The position numbers were made by a program, and so were the translations under genes. 64,000 nt of DNA, taken from NCBI RefSeq assembly GCF_047495875.1, contig NC_092467.1, positions 30,721,066 to 30,785,065 of the forward strand, read 5' to 3'. The stretch comes from Pithys albifrons albifrons (Eukaryota; Chordata; Aves; Passeriformes; Thamnophilidae). Position 1 is the stretch's first letter. The number at the start of each line of letters is the position of its first letter. This document shows positions 1 to 12,550 of this stretch, one piece after another. The notes below the pieces were generated by a model, which worked only from the letters and a program-made list of their open reading frames with translations, was not told the origin of the DNA and made no database searches.

Positions 1-2477
1 ATGCCACTCTGACATAGATTAACAGAGTATGCAATTATATTTAAATGCTGTAATTGGAACTTGCTGTTAAGTGCCTACTGTCACTTCTCAATTCCCCTCA
101 AGGCAAGTAAACCACTTCTTCCTTTGCTCTATAAATTTAATGCCATATTCTGCACACAGAAAGAACTGGTGTTTTATCAAGACCATTTTGTTTGCCTCAA
201 ATGCTGTGAAAACACAGGCCTTGTGAACACTGTGGGATCTAAATCCATCCTGGAAAATGACTCTGTTAAAAAAAGGCATTTTGCCACTTCATGCTTATAG
301 GGACAACCTGAGTCTTTGCACTTCATTAATTCCTTCACCTGAAAGTTGTTTCCAGCTCAAGCTTTTGGACATCATAATTAGGACTAAAGATTGTGAGGGC
401 AGGGCCAGGTGAATCTGATGATACTCAGCTGCATCTTGTTAAACCCCTTGGACACTCCCAGGTTTCCCTGAGGGCCTCACCTCAGTGGCCAAGTAGCTTT
501 TGCTTCTGGTGGTGTGTAACAAAGGAGAATTCTGTGTCGTCCTACCACGCAGGACTGCAGATGGGGTAGGTAGGAAAAGAATTATTATTTATGCTTTTAA
601 AGTAAGGTTTTATGGGATATTTGAAAAAAAATGGTGGTGGGAATTTCTTGTGTGGCTTTCAGGAAATATCCTCCTCTGAGTATCTCTTGGCTCTCTCTGA
701 ATGTGATAGTGTTGGCCTTGGGTTGTGAGTCAGTTACTTGACTCTTTTCTTAGATTTAGCAAAATATGTGAGTATCCCAAGTTTTCATATGATTCTTTAT
801 TTGGCTGGGTTGTGTTAGTTAAAATTAACTTGCCCAACTGTGTAAAGAATTTTAAGGTGATGTTTAAAATTTGGATGAAAGTCTTGCCCTTCTCAAGCAC
901 CCACACTAACTGAAGCTGGACTTTTAGTTTTCCATGAACAGCCCTGCTTTTCCTTCATGTCCCTTGCCAAAATGACCTAGCCTTGAACTCTCTCAAGAAT
1001 GGGAAAGTGCTTTTGTGTAGTCTCCATCCTTGGGCAGTCCTGGAGATCTCGGTGAATGTGTGTAATAGTCAGTGCGTGTTACGTTGGTCATGCATAAATC
1101 TGCAATGTTGACTCTTGCTCACTGGAAACTTAATCTAAGATAACTAAGTCCTTTCACGCTCAAAACCAGCAGATAAACAGTATTCACTTGGAGGTGCTTT
1201 GAGAAAGGCTGACTAGAAAGGGTAGGAAGGGAAAGGTAGGATTTTTTCCTTGTTATGACTGACTATAGTTTTACTGTGGAAATTGGTGTTATCCAGGCTG
1301 TGGCATGATTAGATTTGCATTCTCAGGGGTGTTGCTTTTCTGCAAACTATACTTGTGTTCATTCTACATGGTGTCTACAGGCCTGTGGATGTTTTGAAAA
1401 CAGTGACTATAAGGCTGTGTATTGATGGCTTGATAAATGCAAAGAGGACTCAAATCTGAGACCAGGCATTGCTCTGCATTGTGCAAAAAAATCCCTCTAT
1501 TAATCCCTTTTCATTTTCTGTCTTGAAATCATGTATTTTCCTCTGAGCAATGAACTAGAAACCAGTACACCCAGATGCTACAGAGGGCCCTTGGCTCCTT
1601 CACAAAATTTGGTTTTAAATAATGTTTTTGCATTGTGGCAAGTGCTAGAACCCCACATGGTGACCTACATGGTGTTGGCTACAGCTTTTCTTGTGAATCT
1701 AATCCAACAAAGGCAGCTGTCTCTAAACTAGGAGAGCTGCAAAAGCACCAGTGTTTTAGGACTGGGGCTGTTCTTCAGAGGACCTGATAGTAAATGTGGA
1801 TGGTTCAAATGGGATACAGTACTTTCAATAAAACTCTAGAATGTATGTTTTCCTGTAAAAATATCTTTTTAAAATTTTTCACTCTTTTTGTCTTTATGCT
1901 ATATATACTCTGCTCCCTCCCTGAACTGGTGGAAGGTAAAAACAATGCACCTGAAAACTCTCTGAAACAGAGTTCATGCTGCACCTGATCACCATCATTT
2001 TATGCTAGTGGCCTCATTAGAGAATAATAATGAAGTAATACAATGCAAACAGTAATATGAAAATGTACAGCTCTTGCTGAGTCCAAATCTATGTATACTC
2101 CCCATGTCTTTATGTCAAGGCAAGAGTTGAACTTGCAGGGAGGCCCAGGAATGTCACCCTTCAGTCACCCTTTGTAAAAGCTTCCCTTTACTTTTGGAGT
2201 CCAAGAGCAGAGTTAACTCAAGGGGGGTTTCCAAGTGCTTTGAGCACTATCTAACAACAATTCACTATTCATAGACCAGAGTTTGCAGCATTCACTGCTG
2301 CTTTCTCAGCCAACATGGCAAGATTCTGTAGATCAGGTCCTGCCCTAAGTTATCTGAGTCACAATCTCCATTATTGAGACAACTGAGGATATTTCAAGGC
2401 TGTGCTTGTTCTGCTGCACTTGATAATCTACTTTAACTCGATTCCTTCTCTCAGGATTCCCTGTAGAATATGTAGAG
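1..2477. other. Non-coding stretch, nothing recognised
   Basis: AT-rich unique-looking DNA. Reading frames here are short (under 80 codons), have no recognisable protein content and overlap on both strands, so I treat them as chance. I see no repeat family, RNA gene or CpG cluster. Confidence 0.6.
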
Positions 2478-2542
2478 TGAAATTCTGGCCCCAGTGAAAT
2501 CAGTGGCAAAACTCCCACTGTTTTCAATGGCCTGAGATTTCA
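2478..2542. repeat. Ancient palindromic repeat relic (MITE-like)
   Basis: The two ends form an imperfect inverted repeat. The left arm reads GAAATTCTGGCCCCAGTGAA and the right arm, reverse complemented, reads GAAATCTCAGGCCATTGAAA. The core carries the phrase 'caaaactcccactg'. I associate this wording with an old palindromic interspersed element common in reptile and bird genomes, but I cannot name the family. It is seen directly as an inverted repeat; its mobile origin is inference. Confidence 0.45.
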
Positions 2543-5500
2543 TTTGTAAAACCAAAGCAGAAGAGTTGCAGGCCAAGGGGCTGCAAAATTACTAATAGAG
2601 TCATTTTCAACCCACTGCTACATCTGAGGCTTATATTTTGGAAGTGAGAAGCTTAATCCCAATAGTAGGTGACAATACATCTCTCCAAGGAACTAGTGGA
2701 AGTGCTGGTGAGGCTTAGAGGTTGTGACAGGCCTGCTGTCCTAATTAATAACTTGTCAATCTCAGGATGGAGTTAGGCTATTTCATCAGCCCAGGACTCC
2801 AACCTGGGGATACACAAAGACAGGGTTAATTGAAGCTCTGTGTTGGCTTAAAATATCATAAAGTTTGGGGGGATTGAAGGTTCTGGATTAAACTTCTGAT
2901 ATGCAATGATACTTCATTAACTTCAGAGTATATTTCTAGCAAACATCCTCATAGTATAAAATAAATGGGAGTTTCATAATTCCCTCACACTACCAAGGAT
3001 GCACCCAAAGGAACAGTTCTATCTTAAAGCATTCTGTATCTAGTAAAAGAAAAAATCTTTCAGGGTTTTAGTGCATGGGAGCGTAAAGGGATAAATTTCC
3101 TAAAAGCTTTGTAGTATTGGGAAAGGTATCAGTGATAATAAGTGGAAGAGGAAAAACAGAATAAAGCAAATACACGACTGTTTTTGGAAAATGAAAACAG
3201 CGTTTGAATACAGTGACCAGAAAAAGAAGCAATAGCAACTGTGGCCAAATTTTGCTTGAAAGTTTTGCTCAAATGTTTTCATTGTGAGATGCTGAGAATC
3301 TCACAGAGTTTTGTTTTTCTTATGCTTTTACAAGGTGGTGTTGCCCTCTGCTTTTATACACAATGGGAAATGGAAGCACAGAAAAATGTGCCAAAGACTG
3401 CAGCACCTGGTATGAATTTAGAGCATGCAATCCTATGCCAGCCTCCTCAAAACTCAGTACAACTGTGCAAATGCTCCAGTAACTTTAGCTCTAGCAGTCA
3501 GAGGAAGAAGTATGTTGTGTTTAACTGGGAAAAGGTCTTTTACAACTCACTAGTTTATACTACACACAGTGTTTTTCAGTGTAGTTCATTATGCAGTTCT
3601 TTGTTTTTCACCAAAATGTATTGAAGATGCATATCAGCCTGTACTTCCTTCCAGAGTTTATAATCCTCAGGAGCTGAAATCCATGGTTTAAATATCTCTT
3701 GTTGATGTGCAGTTTCTATTTTTTGAGGAGTTAAATAACTCCCTGCTCCCAAAAGCATCCTTGCAGCCCTTGGGATGTTCAGATCTCAGTCAGCACATTT
3801 TAACTTGGGTTCATCTCCAGTGTTTGCTTCAAGTAGTCAGATAGATAAATGCAGAATATTACATGTTTTTCATCCCTCCTTAAAGTAGACAGTCCTCCCC
3901 CAGACAGAATCCATCAGCCATTTGGAAAAATAAGGAGAATAAGAGCAGAGTGTATGGGGATATTGCCTGCCAAATGGTGCAGAAAACATCTACCCATCTT
4001 GCTATCCCAAATCCTGGTAGCCACGGGATACCTTTGGGGAAGGAAAGTTGGATTTCTTGTCTCATTCTAGCAGGCAGCCAGAAGGGGGGGATGACAGCCA
4101 GGTTGTTTAAGACTTAGAGGGCCAAATTATTTCTAACTCCACTGCTCACCTCTAGCACAAATAGAGAGGTTCTATTATCTGTTGATTGAAAAAAAGTAGA
4201 CTCACACCTAGCAGAAGTAAAGTATGAGTGGAAATAAGGAAAGAAAATGCTTGAAAACATTAGAAGACCACAAGGAAATTGATTTTGGGAGATTGTGAGT
4301 TCTGTTCACCCCCAGGGGGAGCAAGAAAGGTGCTCAACTGGAAGAGTTTGCATTAAAGGGCTGTGTGTTGTGCAAACAGATTATATTAGGTCTACTTTGT
4401 CATGGGTACCTGTTGGGTATGATGGTCAAGACATCATCTGTACTCCTATGAAAATAAATTCATTTTCCATCCATACTACTGCATGTTATTTCTGCATTCA
4501 ACAGCAAGGTGTGAGGGGAGTAAAATGTCAAGTGGATTTATTCCATTAAAGTCAGGTGTGGGAGCGTTTGAAATTCAGTGAGAATATTGTATATGCATTA
4601 ACTGTCTTGTGCCTGGCCAAGGGCTGGTTCCTCTTCCTGCTGACACTTTGGATTGTTGAGTGTTTTACAGCTTGGTTTTTTTCAGCTGAGATTTTCTGTG
4701 TTACCCTGATAAAATCGTACTGTTTGATAATAAAGTTGAGAAGGAAGGGTAGCCTAACATGGGACTTATCTAATGCTGAAAGTGGTTATTTGTAAACAGA
4801 TGCTGCTCCTAAGTGCTTAAATTAGATAATAAATGGTACCTATCTCATGAATTCCTTCCCTCCATTTACTGTGGTGTGCAGTCTGGGAATTTTTTTTTCC
4901 TGCTTTTAGGGTGTTTTAGGAATGCAATTTGCTTGTGAATCTTGCACAACTGTCACTGGTTCAATACAGGCTTAAAGGGATTAATTCTTTTCTAGAGGGT
5001 CCCATGTGGATTTTTTATTAACCTTTTGGGTAATAAACATTTATCTCATTTTTACAGCAGCGTTTAACACTATCTATTTATGGCCAAATATCTCTAAATC
5101 CATTACATGAGCTGAAAATGCACCTGCTTCAGAAAAAAAAGCTCTCTGGAGAACCCACAGCAGGCTCTGATAATTGTAAACAAAACAAAACAAGAGCCCA
5201 TAAAATAAAAATAAAAGTATTACCTTGAGTATCATGTCTTACAGAATGGCTGCTTTGAACAAAACCCTAATTATTATCATAGCATGTCTATTAAAAAAAA
5301 AAAAGAAAGAGAAGAGGATGATTGAGTTGGTGTGAAGCTGAGGTGGGTGCTCCTGTGCCCGAGACACAACAGCAGCATCTGGAATGTTGTATGTATGTCA
5401 ACTGAGAGCATGACTGTGCTGTTAATATATTACACTGTGATCTATTAGCACATCCTCTGCCTTGTTGCTTATGAATTTATAGCCTCTAAAAGTGCTTTGA

Positions 5501-5760
5501 ATGCTTGGTATGAAGAAATAATACAGGCTAGTGGTGGAAGCAGCCCAGGTAAATCCCATATCTGCCATAGTCTCTCCTCTCAAAGACCCTGGAGAATCAA
5601 AACAGGTTTTGAAGGAGTAAGAATGAGACAGGAATTGAGGCAAATAGGTCAGAACACTCCCTGCCATCTCCTCGTGCTGTGTGTTGTGAGTACAGCGAAC
5701 CCAGAACAGAGAGGGTGCCCACCAGAAAGCTGCAACAGTGTTCTCAGGGGGAGCAGATTT
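2543..5760. other. Non-coding stretch, nothing recognised
   Basis: No gene or named repeat is visible. It contains an A-rich tract near 5291-5310. The longest frame (3241-3624 +, 127 codons) has no recognisable domain, signal peptide or splice context. Confidence 0.6.
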
Positions 5761-5802
5761 TAAGCATATGTTGATTTAATTGTCATCTTCTTTTCCTAAA
5801 GG

Positions 5803-5861
5803 TAAACATATGTTTAAGAGCTTTGATGAATCAAAGCTGCAGTAGCAGAAGTAGCTACTGC
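5803..5861. promoter_or_regulatory. Cluster of three perfect palindromes, candidate enhancer core
   Basis: Three perfect inverted repeats follow one another. Positions 5803-5816 read TAAACATATGTTTA, which places two forkhead-type TAAACA cores head to head. Positions 5819-5838 read AGCTTTGATGAATCAAAGCT, two TCF/LEF-type ATCAAAG cores in opposite orientation, 2 bases apart. Positions 5839-5861 have 8-base arms GCAGTAGC and GCTACTGC around a 7-base loop. The flanking DNA is AT-rich and not obviously repetitive. The symmetry is seen; factor binding and enhancer function are inferred. Confidence 0.4.
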
Positions 5862-6450
5862 CATTAAAAATTGTTTATATTTTTATTTGAAAAGTGTGAT
5901 TGAGTCTTAGCAACTCATAACGTTCCTATTGAAGGTCTGTTGGACCTTTCTTGATTTCAAAACCTTTAATCTCAATTAGCTTCAAGCCTGGACAAAAATT
6001 TGGATTTAACCAGAGCTGTGTTTCTCCTTGTTATTAATGAACTTCTATTGCATGTGCACATCACCTTTTCCTTAAAGGTGATTATTTTCTTATTATGAAG
6101 CATACAATTTGTCATAGTTTCCATGTTTTCTAAAACTTACAAAAAGTCAGTTTCCTAAAATGATATTTAATGGAGCAACATGACAGGAAGTTTAAATGCG
6201 CATTGAAACTGAAAATCTGCCATTTTAGAAATAAATACCACGTATTTTCACCTATTGAAGTAAGTATTCTGCCAATGAAACTGCTAATAATGCAAAAGCC
6301 ACTAATTCTAACTATGTGAATCTCTTGTATCTAAAAGGTAGAAATAGGGGTCAAAGAAATTGCATCATTGCAGCACATAAGAAAGAGGCACTCCTTCTGC
6401 TGGCTGATCAAATTAATTATGCTAAGTAGCTGAAAATAGAGGGAAATGAA
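5862..6450. promoter_or_regulatory. AT-rich stretch resembling conserved non-coding DNA
   Basis: This is non-repetitive AT-rich sequence with no coding potential, next to the palindrome cluster. It includes a further perfect inverted repeat at 6060-6082, with 9-base arms ATCACCTTT and AAAGGTGAT around a 5-base loop. Texture alone suggests a conserved regulatory block; conservation cannot be judged from one genome. Confidence 0.25.
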
Positions 6451-7231
6451 ACAGAATTAGCCCTTCAAATGATGCTTAAGGCAAAGCCAGGAATGAGTCC
6501 ACTTTAGAGTGGTCCAGTGATATTTACAAATGGGGCTCTCATGCTGTGCCCTCTGGCTCTGGCTGGCACCAGTTCGAGTTCCTGGTGTGGGTTCTGTGGC
6601 AGAGCTGCACCCACGGGAGCAGAGGGTGAGAGCTGGGAAGTTCTGCAATGGCACCACCACTGAACATGCAGGGCTTTAGAGACTCCTCAGCAATTACTAA
6701 TGCTGAATGTTGATTTGCCATTTACATAATGTGATTTTTCCTTTTCTCTAAGTGGAAGTTAAGAGCTTCCCAAGAAGTCTTGTGTTTGGAGGGAATAGGT
6801 AAACGTGCCTCAAGCCAAATTTCTGTAGCATGTACACCTGTGCAGCCCAGAGGGAGCAAAGGAATCAAACAAATGTATTGGAGGAACAGGAAGTGGGGGG
6901 GAAACTTGTGAGACTTCATTTATATAGAAATAAATGCTAACTGTGCTTATTCCCAACACTGAATCCATTCACAAGATGATTTTGATTTAACTTAATGAGT
7001 AGTTTTCCTGCTGCTACAGTGCTGTGAAAACTATTGGTAGTGTTCAGTTCCCAACATAAGAGATATGGTAATACTATCAATTTAATCATAGAAGTATTTT
7101 GGTTACAATGCTTTTCTATTGACACTAGTATTTATCTCTTTCCTTACCAGAATTAACAATGTAATCAAGGTACCAGACGTACCTGTGCTTTGTAGAAAGG
7201 ATTTCTTAATATTTACAACTCTTTAGGTAAA
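6451..7231. other. Non-coding stretch, nothing recognised
   Basis: No gene, RNA or repeat family is recognised. Overlapping short frames near 6457-6721 are in a slightly GC-richer segment and carry no domain signature. Confidence 0.55.
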
Positions 7232-7440
7232 CTCAAACCAAATTCTCACCTGTGAGGGTGGGCAGGCCTTGGCACAGGTGCCCAGAGAAGCTGTGGCTGC
7301 CCCATCCCTGGGAGTGTTCAAGGCCAGGCTGGACAGGGCTTGGAGCAACCTGGGACACCGGAAGGTGTCTCTGCCCATAGCAGGAGGGTTGGAACTGGAT
7401 GAGCTTTAAGGTCCCTTCCAACCCAAACCAGTCTGTGATT
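7232..7440 (+). mobile_element. CR1 LINE 3' fragment, sense orientation
   Basis: The fragment matches the remembered avian CR1 3' consensus. It has 'cacctgtgagggtgggcagg', then 'gtgttcaaggccaggctgga', then 'ggtcccttccaacccaaacc', and it ends at 'gtctgtgatt', the usual 3' terminal motif. It is truncated at the 5' side, as most CR1 copies are, and keeps no reverse transcriptase coding. CR1 inserts without clear target-site duplications, and none is seen. Confidence 0.95.
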
Positions 7441-10400
7441 AAAAACTGTAAGACAAGACACTGTAAAGCCAAGGAACAGATCAGGAGTGTTTGCTTTGAC
7501 TTCATGGTTGTGTTTTGCTCTGGTTTTGATTAATATAAGGCAAAACTTTCCTCTGCAGAAGCCACAGTGTATCCTCCCGACAACAGCAGTGGACTTAAGA
7601 CTTCCCCTTCTGTCTCTATCACTTAGGAAATGTATGAGTAAGAAGAGGAAACTATTCCCAACAGTTCTCATAATTCAGTGAAGGTCACTGGTTTTCTGGT
7701 ACTCAACCAGAAAAGACTTAACATGAGAAATTAAACTACGACTGTACTGAAGGTTAAAAGTCTTCTGTACTAGAAAATATTCCAGTGTATGCAGAATAAT
7801 AAATGTAATAAGGTTTGTAAGACCATTGTTTTTAATCTAAAATCCCATATATTTCTTTACATTTACATATGGGTTATTATTTCCACTTTCCAGAGAGCCT
7901 TAGGCTCAGGAATACTGTTTCATTTAGCTGGGTCATGTAATGCACCCACGGAAGAATGAGGAATAGGGAATTGTCCTTCTTCCTGAATCTGACTCTACAC
8001 TAACCACTTCAACACTGGGTAAATAAGAGGCTAATGGGAGAACTTGCAGAGGCAGTAAAAACCCTTTGTGGTGGGAAATTAACCCTTGGATAAAGAACTA
8101 TTACTTGGTGAAGCAGACAGTAAGAAAGCCACTCTAGTACCCTTATTAGGAGGTATTTTTGAGACAAGATGAAATGCTTCCCTGGGTGGAACTCCTCAGC
8201 CAACAAGGATTAGGATTGTATAATGGTTGGGGTTCCTCCATAAATAATATATATGTAAACCCCTGGAGGGCTGTGTATTACTTTAGAGAGCATTCTGCAT
8301 ACTGAAAATGAGAACTGCAGAAAAGACTAAAACTGCAGAGGAATATTGATATCAGTGGGACTTAAATTACACTTCTTCACACACACAAAAAAAATCCCCT
8401 TTATGAGAAGATGTTACTTGTGGATGGTCTGAAGCATTTAATTTAAATTTGAATGGTTTTGAAACTTGAATTAGAAACCTGAGTGACTCTTTCAATTCAA
8501 GGTAAGGAAACATGAAGTAATGAGACTGAGGGGAAGGTAATGAAGAGAAAGGTTTTACTGTTATCTCTTATATATTATGGGCATATGAACAAAAGAAAGA
8601 TGTGGTAGTGATTTGAAATAAGCCCTCTGAAGTAATGAAATAATTTTCAATAGTAACAACATAACCTTAGGAGCAAGGAAAAGTTTTCCTGTTACCTCAT
8701 TTATTAAACCAAGAACTGCCACAGTAAACAAGCAGATGGGGTGAAAGGTTGTTCCTCTTGGGGTGTTCTGTGATACATTAACACCACAAATCCAACCCTC
8801 AGAAAATAAAGGCTCCTGAGCTCTGTTATAGTTTGCATTACTTCAGAAGTAAATTGTGTACATATTAGGAAAAAGAAAATATTGAAATAAAGCTTGTTAC
8901 TAGACTTCAGTGGCCCAGGCATTATGAACACAATGGTCTTGTGCTTTCACCATCTCGGCTTCCTCATGATTTAGGTGTACCACGGAGTCTGGCTCCAGTT
9001 TCTGTATTGTGGTCACCAACAACATGAGACGAGACTGAAATCCTGCTCCCTGGAACCAGCCTCCAGCACCTGCATTCCTCAGAGAGGTGCTTTGATAGCA
9101 AGCACAGTGGAATGCCAGTGCAGCTTCCTATCCACCAAGTTAACAATTCTCTTAGCCTGAGCCCAAAACTGAAGTAATACTTGTTTGGAATTATCCAGAT
9201 ACAATGGTTAGTTACAGTCAGATTGAAGAAAATTGGTTGAAAGACTCTTGGATTCTTCAGTTACCTGCAGAGTCCTCTTGCTCTTAAAAAGATGCTGAGA
9301 ACTTATTTTTTCTGTTAAGAACTTTTTCAGATAAATTGTGTTTAGGAATGTCAGTTGTATTCTCTGGTACTTCAACCAAATGAGTTAGAAAAGGACTCAT
9401 CACAGGGAATAGGCATGAACAGGATCTTTCAGGGGCTGCTGGGGCATCAAGTGAAGAACCACAGAATAGAATGAACATTGCTGAGAACTCTGGGCAAAGC
9501 AAGGAGCCACTTTCATGTTGTTGTGCTCAGTGCAGGCCCCAAACTGAATGCAGTGAACTGTTCTCTGATCCTTGAGTGGTTTTTGGGACAGGGCTGTTGT
9601 GAGCCTCAGCACAATTCCCCAGAGATTGTTTAACATTGTCCCAGTGTACAGGAGGCAGAGCTGTTGGTAACAGCAGTTCCACTGTCGTTGCAATCACAGC
9701 TAAATTGCAAAAATACAAATAACTGAAATACATGAAAAACTGATTGAATCAGACAAGAACATAAATAAAACTTAATAAGGAAGTGAAAGAAAAAGGCTTT
9801 GCCTCTTGTGAGAGTTACAGATCCTTGGTTCACCTCTACTGTAATTTGCTGTGGTATCTTCCAGAACTGCTACTCCTAAAGTGGCAGTCACAAAAATAAG
9901 TAAATAAATAGCTCTGAGAGTTTTTTTCCTGTTGCAGGTTTGGTCTCCCTAGAAGCCACTCAAGGAAAGCCATTTCTAATTGTGTTTTTGCCTTATTTTA
10001 TATATTCCCTGTTGGTTTGACTGAACACCCAAGCTTCTGAATTGATTCAGCCATTGCCCACATTTGGAGGTGTCAAATCACAACTGAAAGATGGAGAAGC
10101 ATTAGTTTTTCATTTTGCCATTCACGGCTGCCAAACCAATGTGTTTTAGCACCTGCCCAAATTAGCAGGCTCTCCTGGACATCTCTAGAGCTCTTATTAT
10201 GGGCTAAAGCAGAGATTACTGTTGGCTCTTCCTTTAGTCCCTGGCTTTCCTTTGTGCCTCATCCAGCTAGAGCCAGGATGTGTTTTGAGCTGGTAAAAAT
10301 TAATTTGAACACACAAAAACCAGGGATGCTTTTCTACTTTACATCTAACAAGGATCTGACCTACCTTTAAACTCCTCTCAGGCTGCCAAGGTTGTTGGCT

Positions 10401-12534
10401 TTCTTCCAAAGTTTTGGGGTTTATGGTATGGTCAGGTGAGTCTTGTCCAAGCTTCAGCTTAGAGTATCATTTATGTGAGTGACCATGGCTTAAACTGAGT
10501 TTACCTTTGCTACTTTATAAAGTAGGTAGTTAAAGACTCTTCAGGCAAACTAAATCTTATGCAAAACATCCCCTTTGCAGCAAGCAGCCTGAATTTTTGA
10601 ACAGTGCTGTCAGCATAGCTTTAAATTTTGGTGACTACCACCCTGTGTGGCTGCTGCCCACTGCCATGTGGGAAGTGAGAGCCCAGGGGTAAATCCTGAC
10701 CCTGAGTGAGTGAACTTACAGTAATGAGAGCAGACATAGCCCAAGCCTCATATAGTGTGGCTGCAAAAAACCAGAAAAACTGGGGAAAGATTGTTTTGAT
10801 TTTGAGAGAGAGACTTTGCAGAGAAACCTTCCTGATGGCTTTGCATGAGACTTGGAGTCTCTTTGCAATGTATTTGGGGTAGCAAATTAAAGCACAGAGC
10901 TGCCTGCATTTCCCCTGCAAATACCATGCTGGATGTGGGCTCCTGGGTGACTTCAGTGCCAGCAAACTGAGCCTCTGCCATCACTAATGTACCAAAGCAT
11001 CAGTGAGACCATTAACCTCTCCTTTTACGTACTGAGCCCTGAAGTGGTTATTATTTATCAAGCAAAGCTTGCTGCAAATATGCTCAGCATGTTTTCTAGT
11101 TCTTTCTCTTCTTTTGCTGATAAGCTGTGATGCACCATCTTCCCCTTGTACAGAGGAGTAAAGGATACAAGATATTTCACAAAAAAGGAAAAGTATTTAA
11201 AAATGGGGAAATGCTAATAAAAGTTTCCATCATAATTTTAACCTGGACTTCAAAGATCTTTGTCAGTCCATTCCAAGTCAGGATAATCTATAATTTTAGC
11301 TGATCTTTTTAATCTCTTATTTTTCTGAAAATAGCTGAGTAAAAAACAGTCTTTCATTAATATTTGGAAAATGCAATTATATTAAGTTGTCATTTTTATA
11401 GTGATTTTTTTTGTTTTTGAGGAAAGTCTTTTTCAATGGAAACCCACAAAATTCATTTGAATTTTTTTCTTTGTCAAAGTGGTATCTTTGTATCATTTCA
11501 AACTGATGCAAAAACACTAGTGCATTATTTAGCATTTTATGAAATTTTGCACTATTGTTCTGATATCCTACAGTTTATTATAAAGGCCATGCCATATTTT
11601 TTGTGTGTTGCTATATTCAGCCATGTTGGAGAATACCTTGAAAAATACACACACAAGAGGTTGTCCCAGGCATTTTTTTGAAGCATTTCTAATTAGAGTG
11701 GGCAAAGGAAGCCGCAGCAGTGAAATATGAAGAGGGGTAGAGCCAAGGCTGCCTTTTTTCTTTGCTTGATGAGACAAGGTGGCAAATTCAACAGAGGAAA
11801 AACTGCTGGGAGTCAAAGCCAACTTCTCCCAGCCGTGGGGCACGAGGCTGCTCCCGTTGGAAGCAGCGCTGCTTCTTTCAAGGCCCTGGGAGCCTGGGGG
11901 GATGGTTCTTGGGCTTTCACTTGCCCACATCTCCCCTTTCCCTGCCAGCAGCCCTGGCCCCACTCCCATTTCAGTTCCAGCTCTGTGAGCGGGTCTGTAA
12001 CCTTGGTGGAGAAGCAGGAAAGTGGTGTTAATAATAAAAGGGCTAATTGTCACAGTACACCCCATCTGCCTTGGAAATGACAGAGTTCAAAGAAACTGGC
12101 CTTGCATAAAGCAAACAGCTCTTCTCCAGAAAGCAGAGCAGAGTCCTTTAAATGGCTAATGCAGAGACTCTCTCTGTAGTGTATCAGTGTGCATGTTAGA
12201 TCCTAATACACTTGTGGGTCTAAGAGAGCTGATTTAGTAGGTATTTAACAAGAGCATCTTCTTTCCACATTTTTTTCTTGGAGGCTTTTTATATGGCAGT
12301 CCTGGCAGTTGACAGAGCTGAAGGGTTTCACAGTGGAGACAGAGAAATTGCTTTAAATGCTGGTCCAGGTGGCAGAACCTCGTGAGGAAGGGGGTTCCCT
12401 TTGTCCAGAACTTCCTTCTGTGTTACTAGGTTTATATTATAAAGACATCCTCCACTTGCAGGCTGTGATGTCCATGCCCTCAAGACTGAGAGGAAATGGG
12501 ATGTAAATCTGCTGGAGTTACCCCATGTGCCCTT
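7441..12534. other. Non-coding stretch, nothing recognised
   Basis: This is unique-looking DNA without a recognised gene. A GC-richer part at about 11700-12065 is open in several frames on both strands (up to 165 codons on the - strand). It shows no domain, signal peptide or splice pattern, so I do not call a gene. Confidence 0.55.
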
Positions 12535-12550
12535 ACACACACACACACAC
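12535..12550. repeat. (AC)8 microsatellite
   Basis: A pure run of alternating A and C over 16 bases; simple sequence repeat. Confidence 0.9.

Noticed and set aside
11568..12065. 165-codon antisense frame overlapping three sense frames.
   Set aside because: The local GC-rich composition opens several frames at once, and none has recognisable content.
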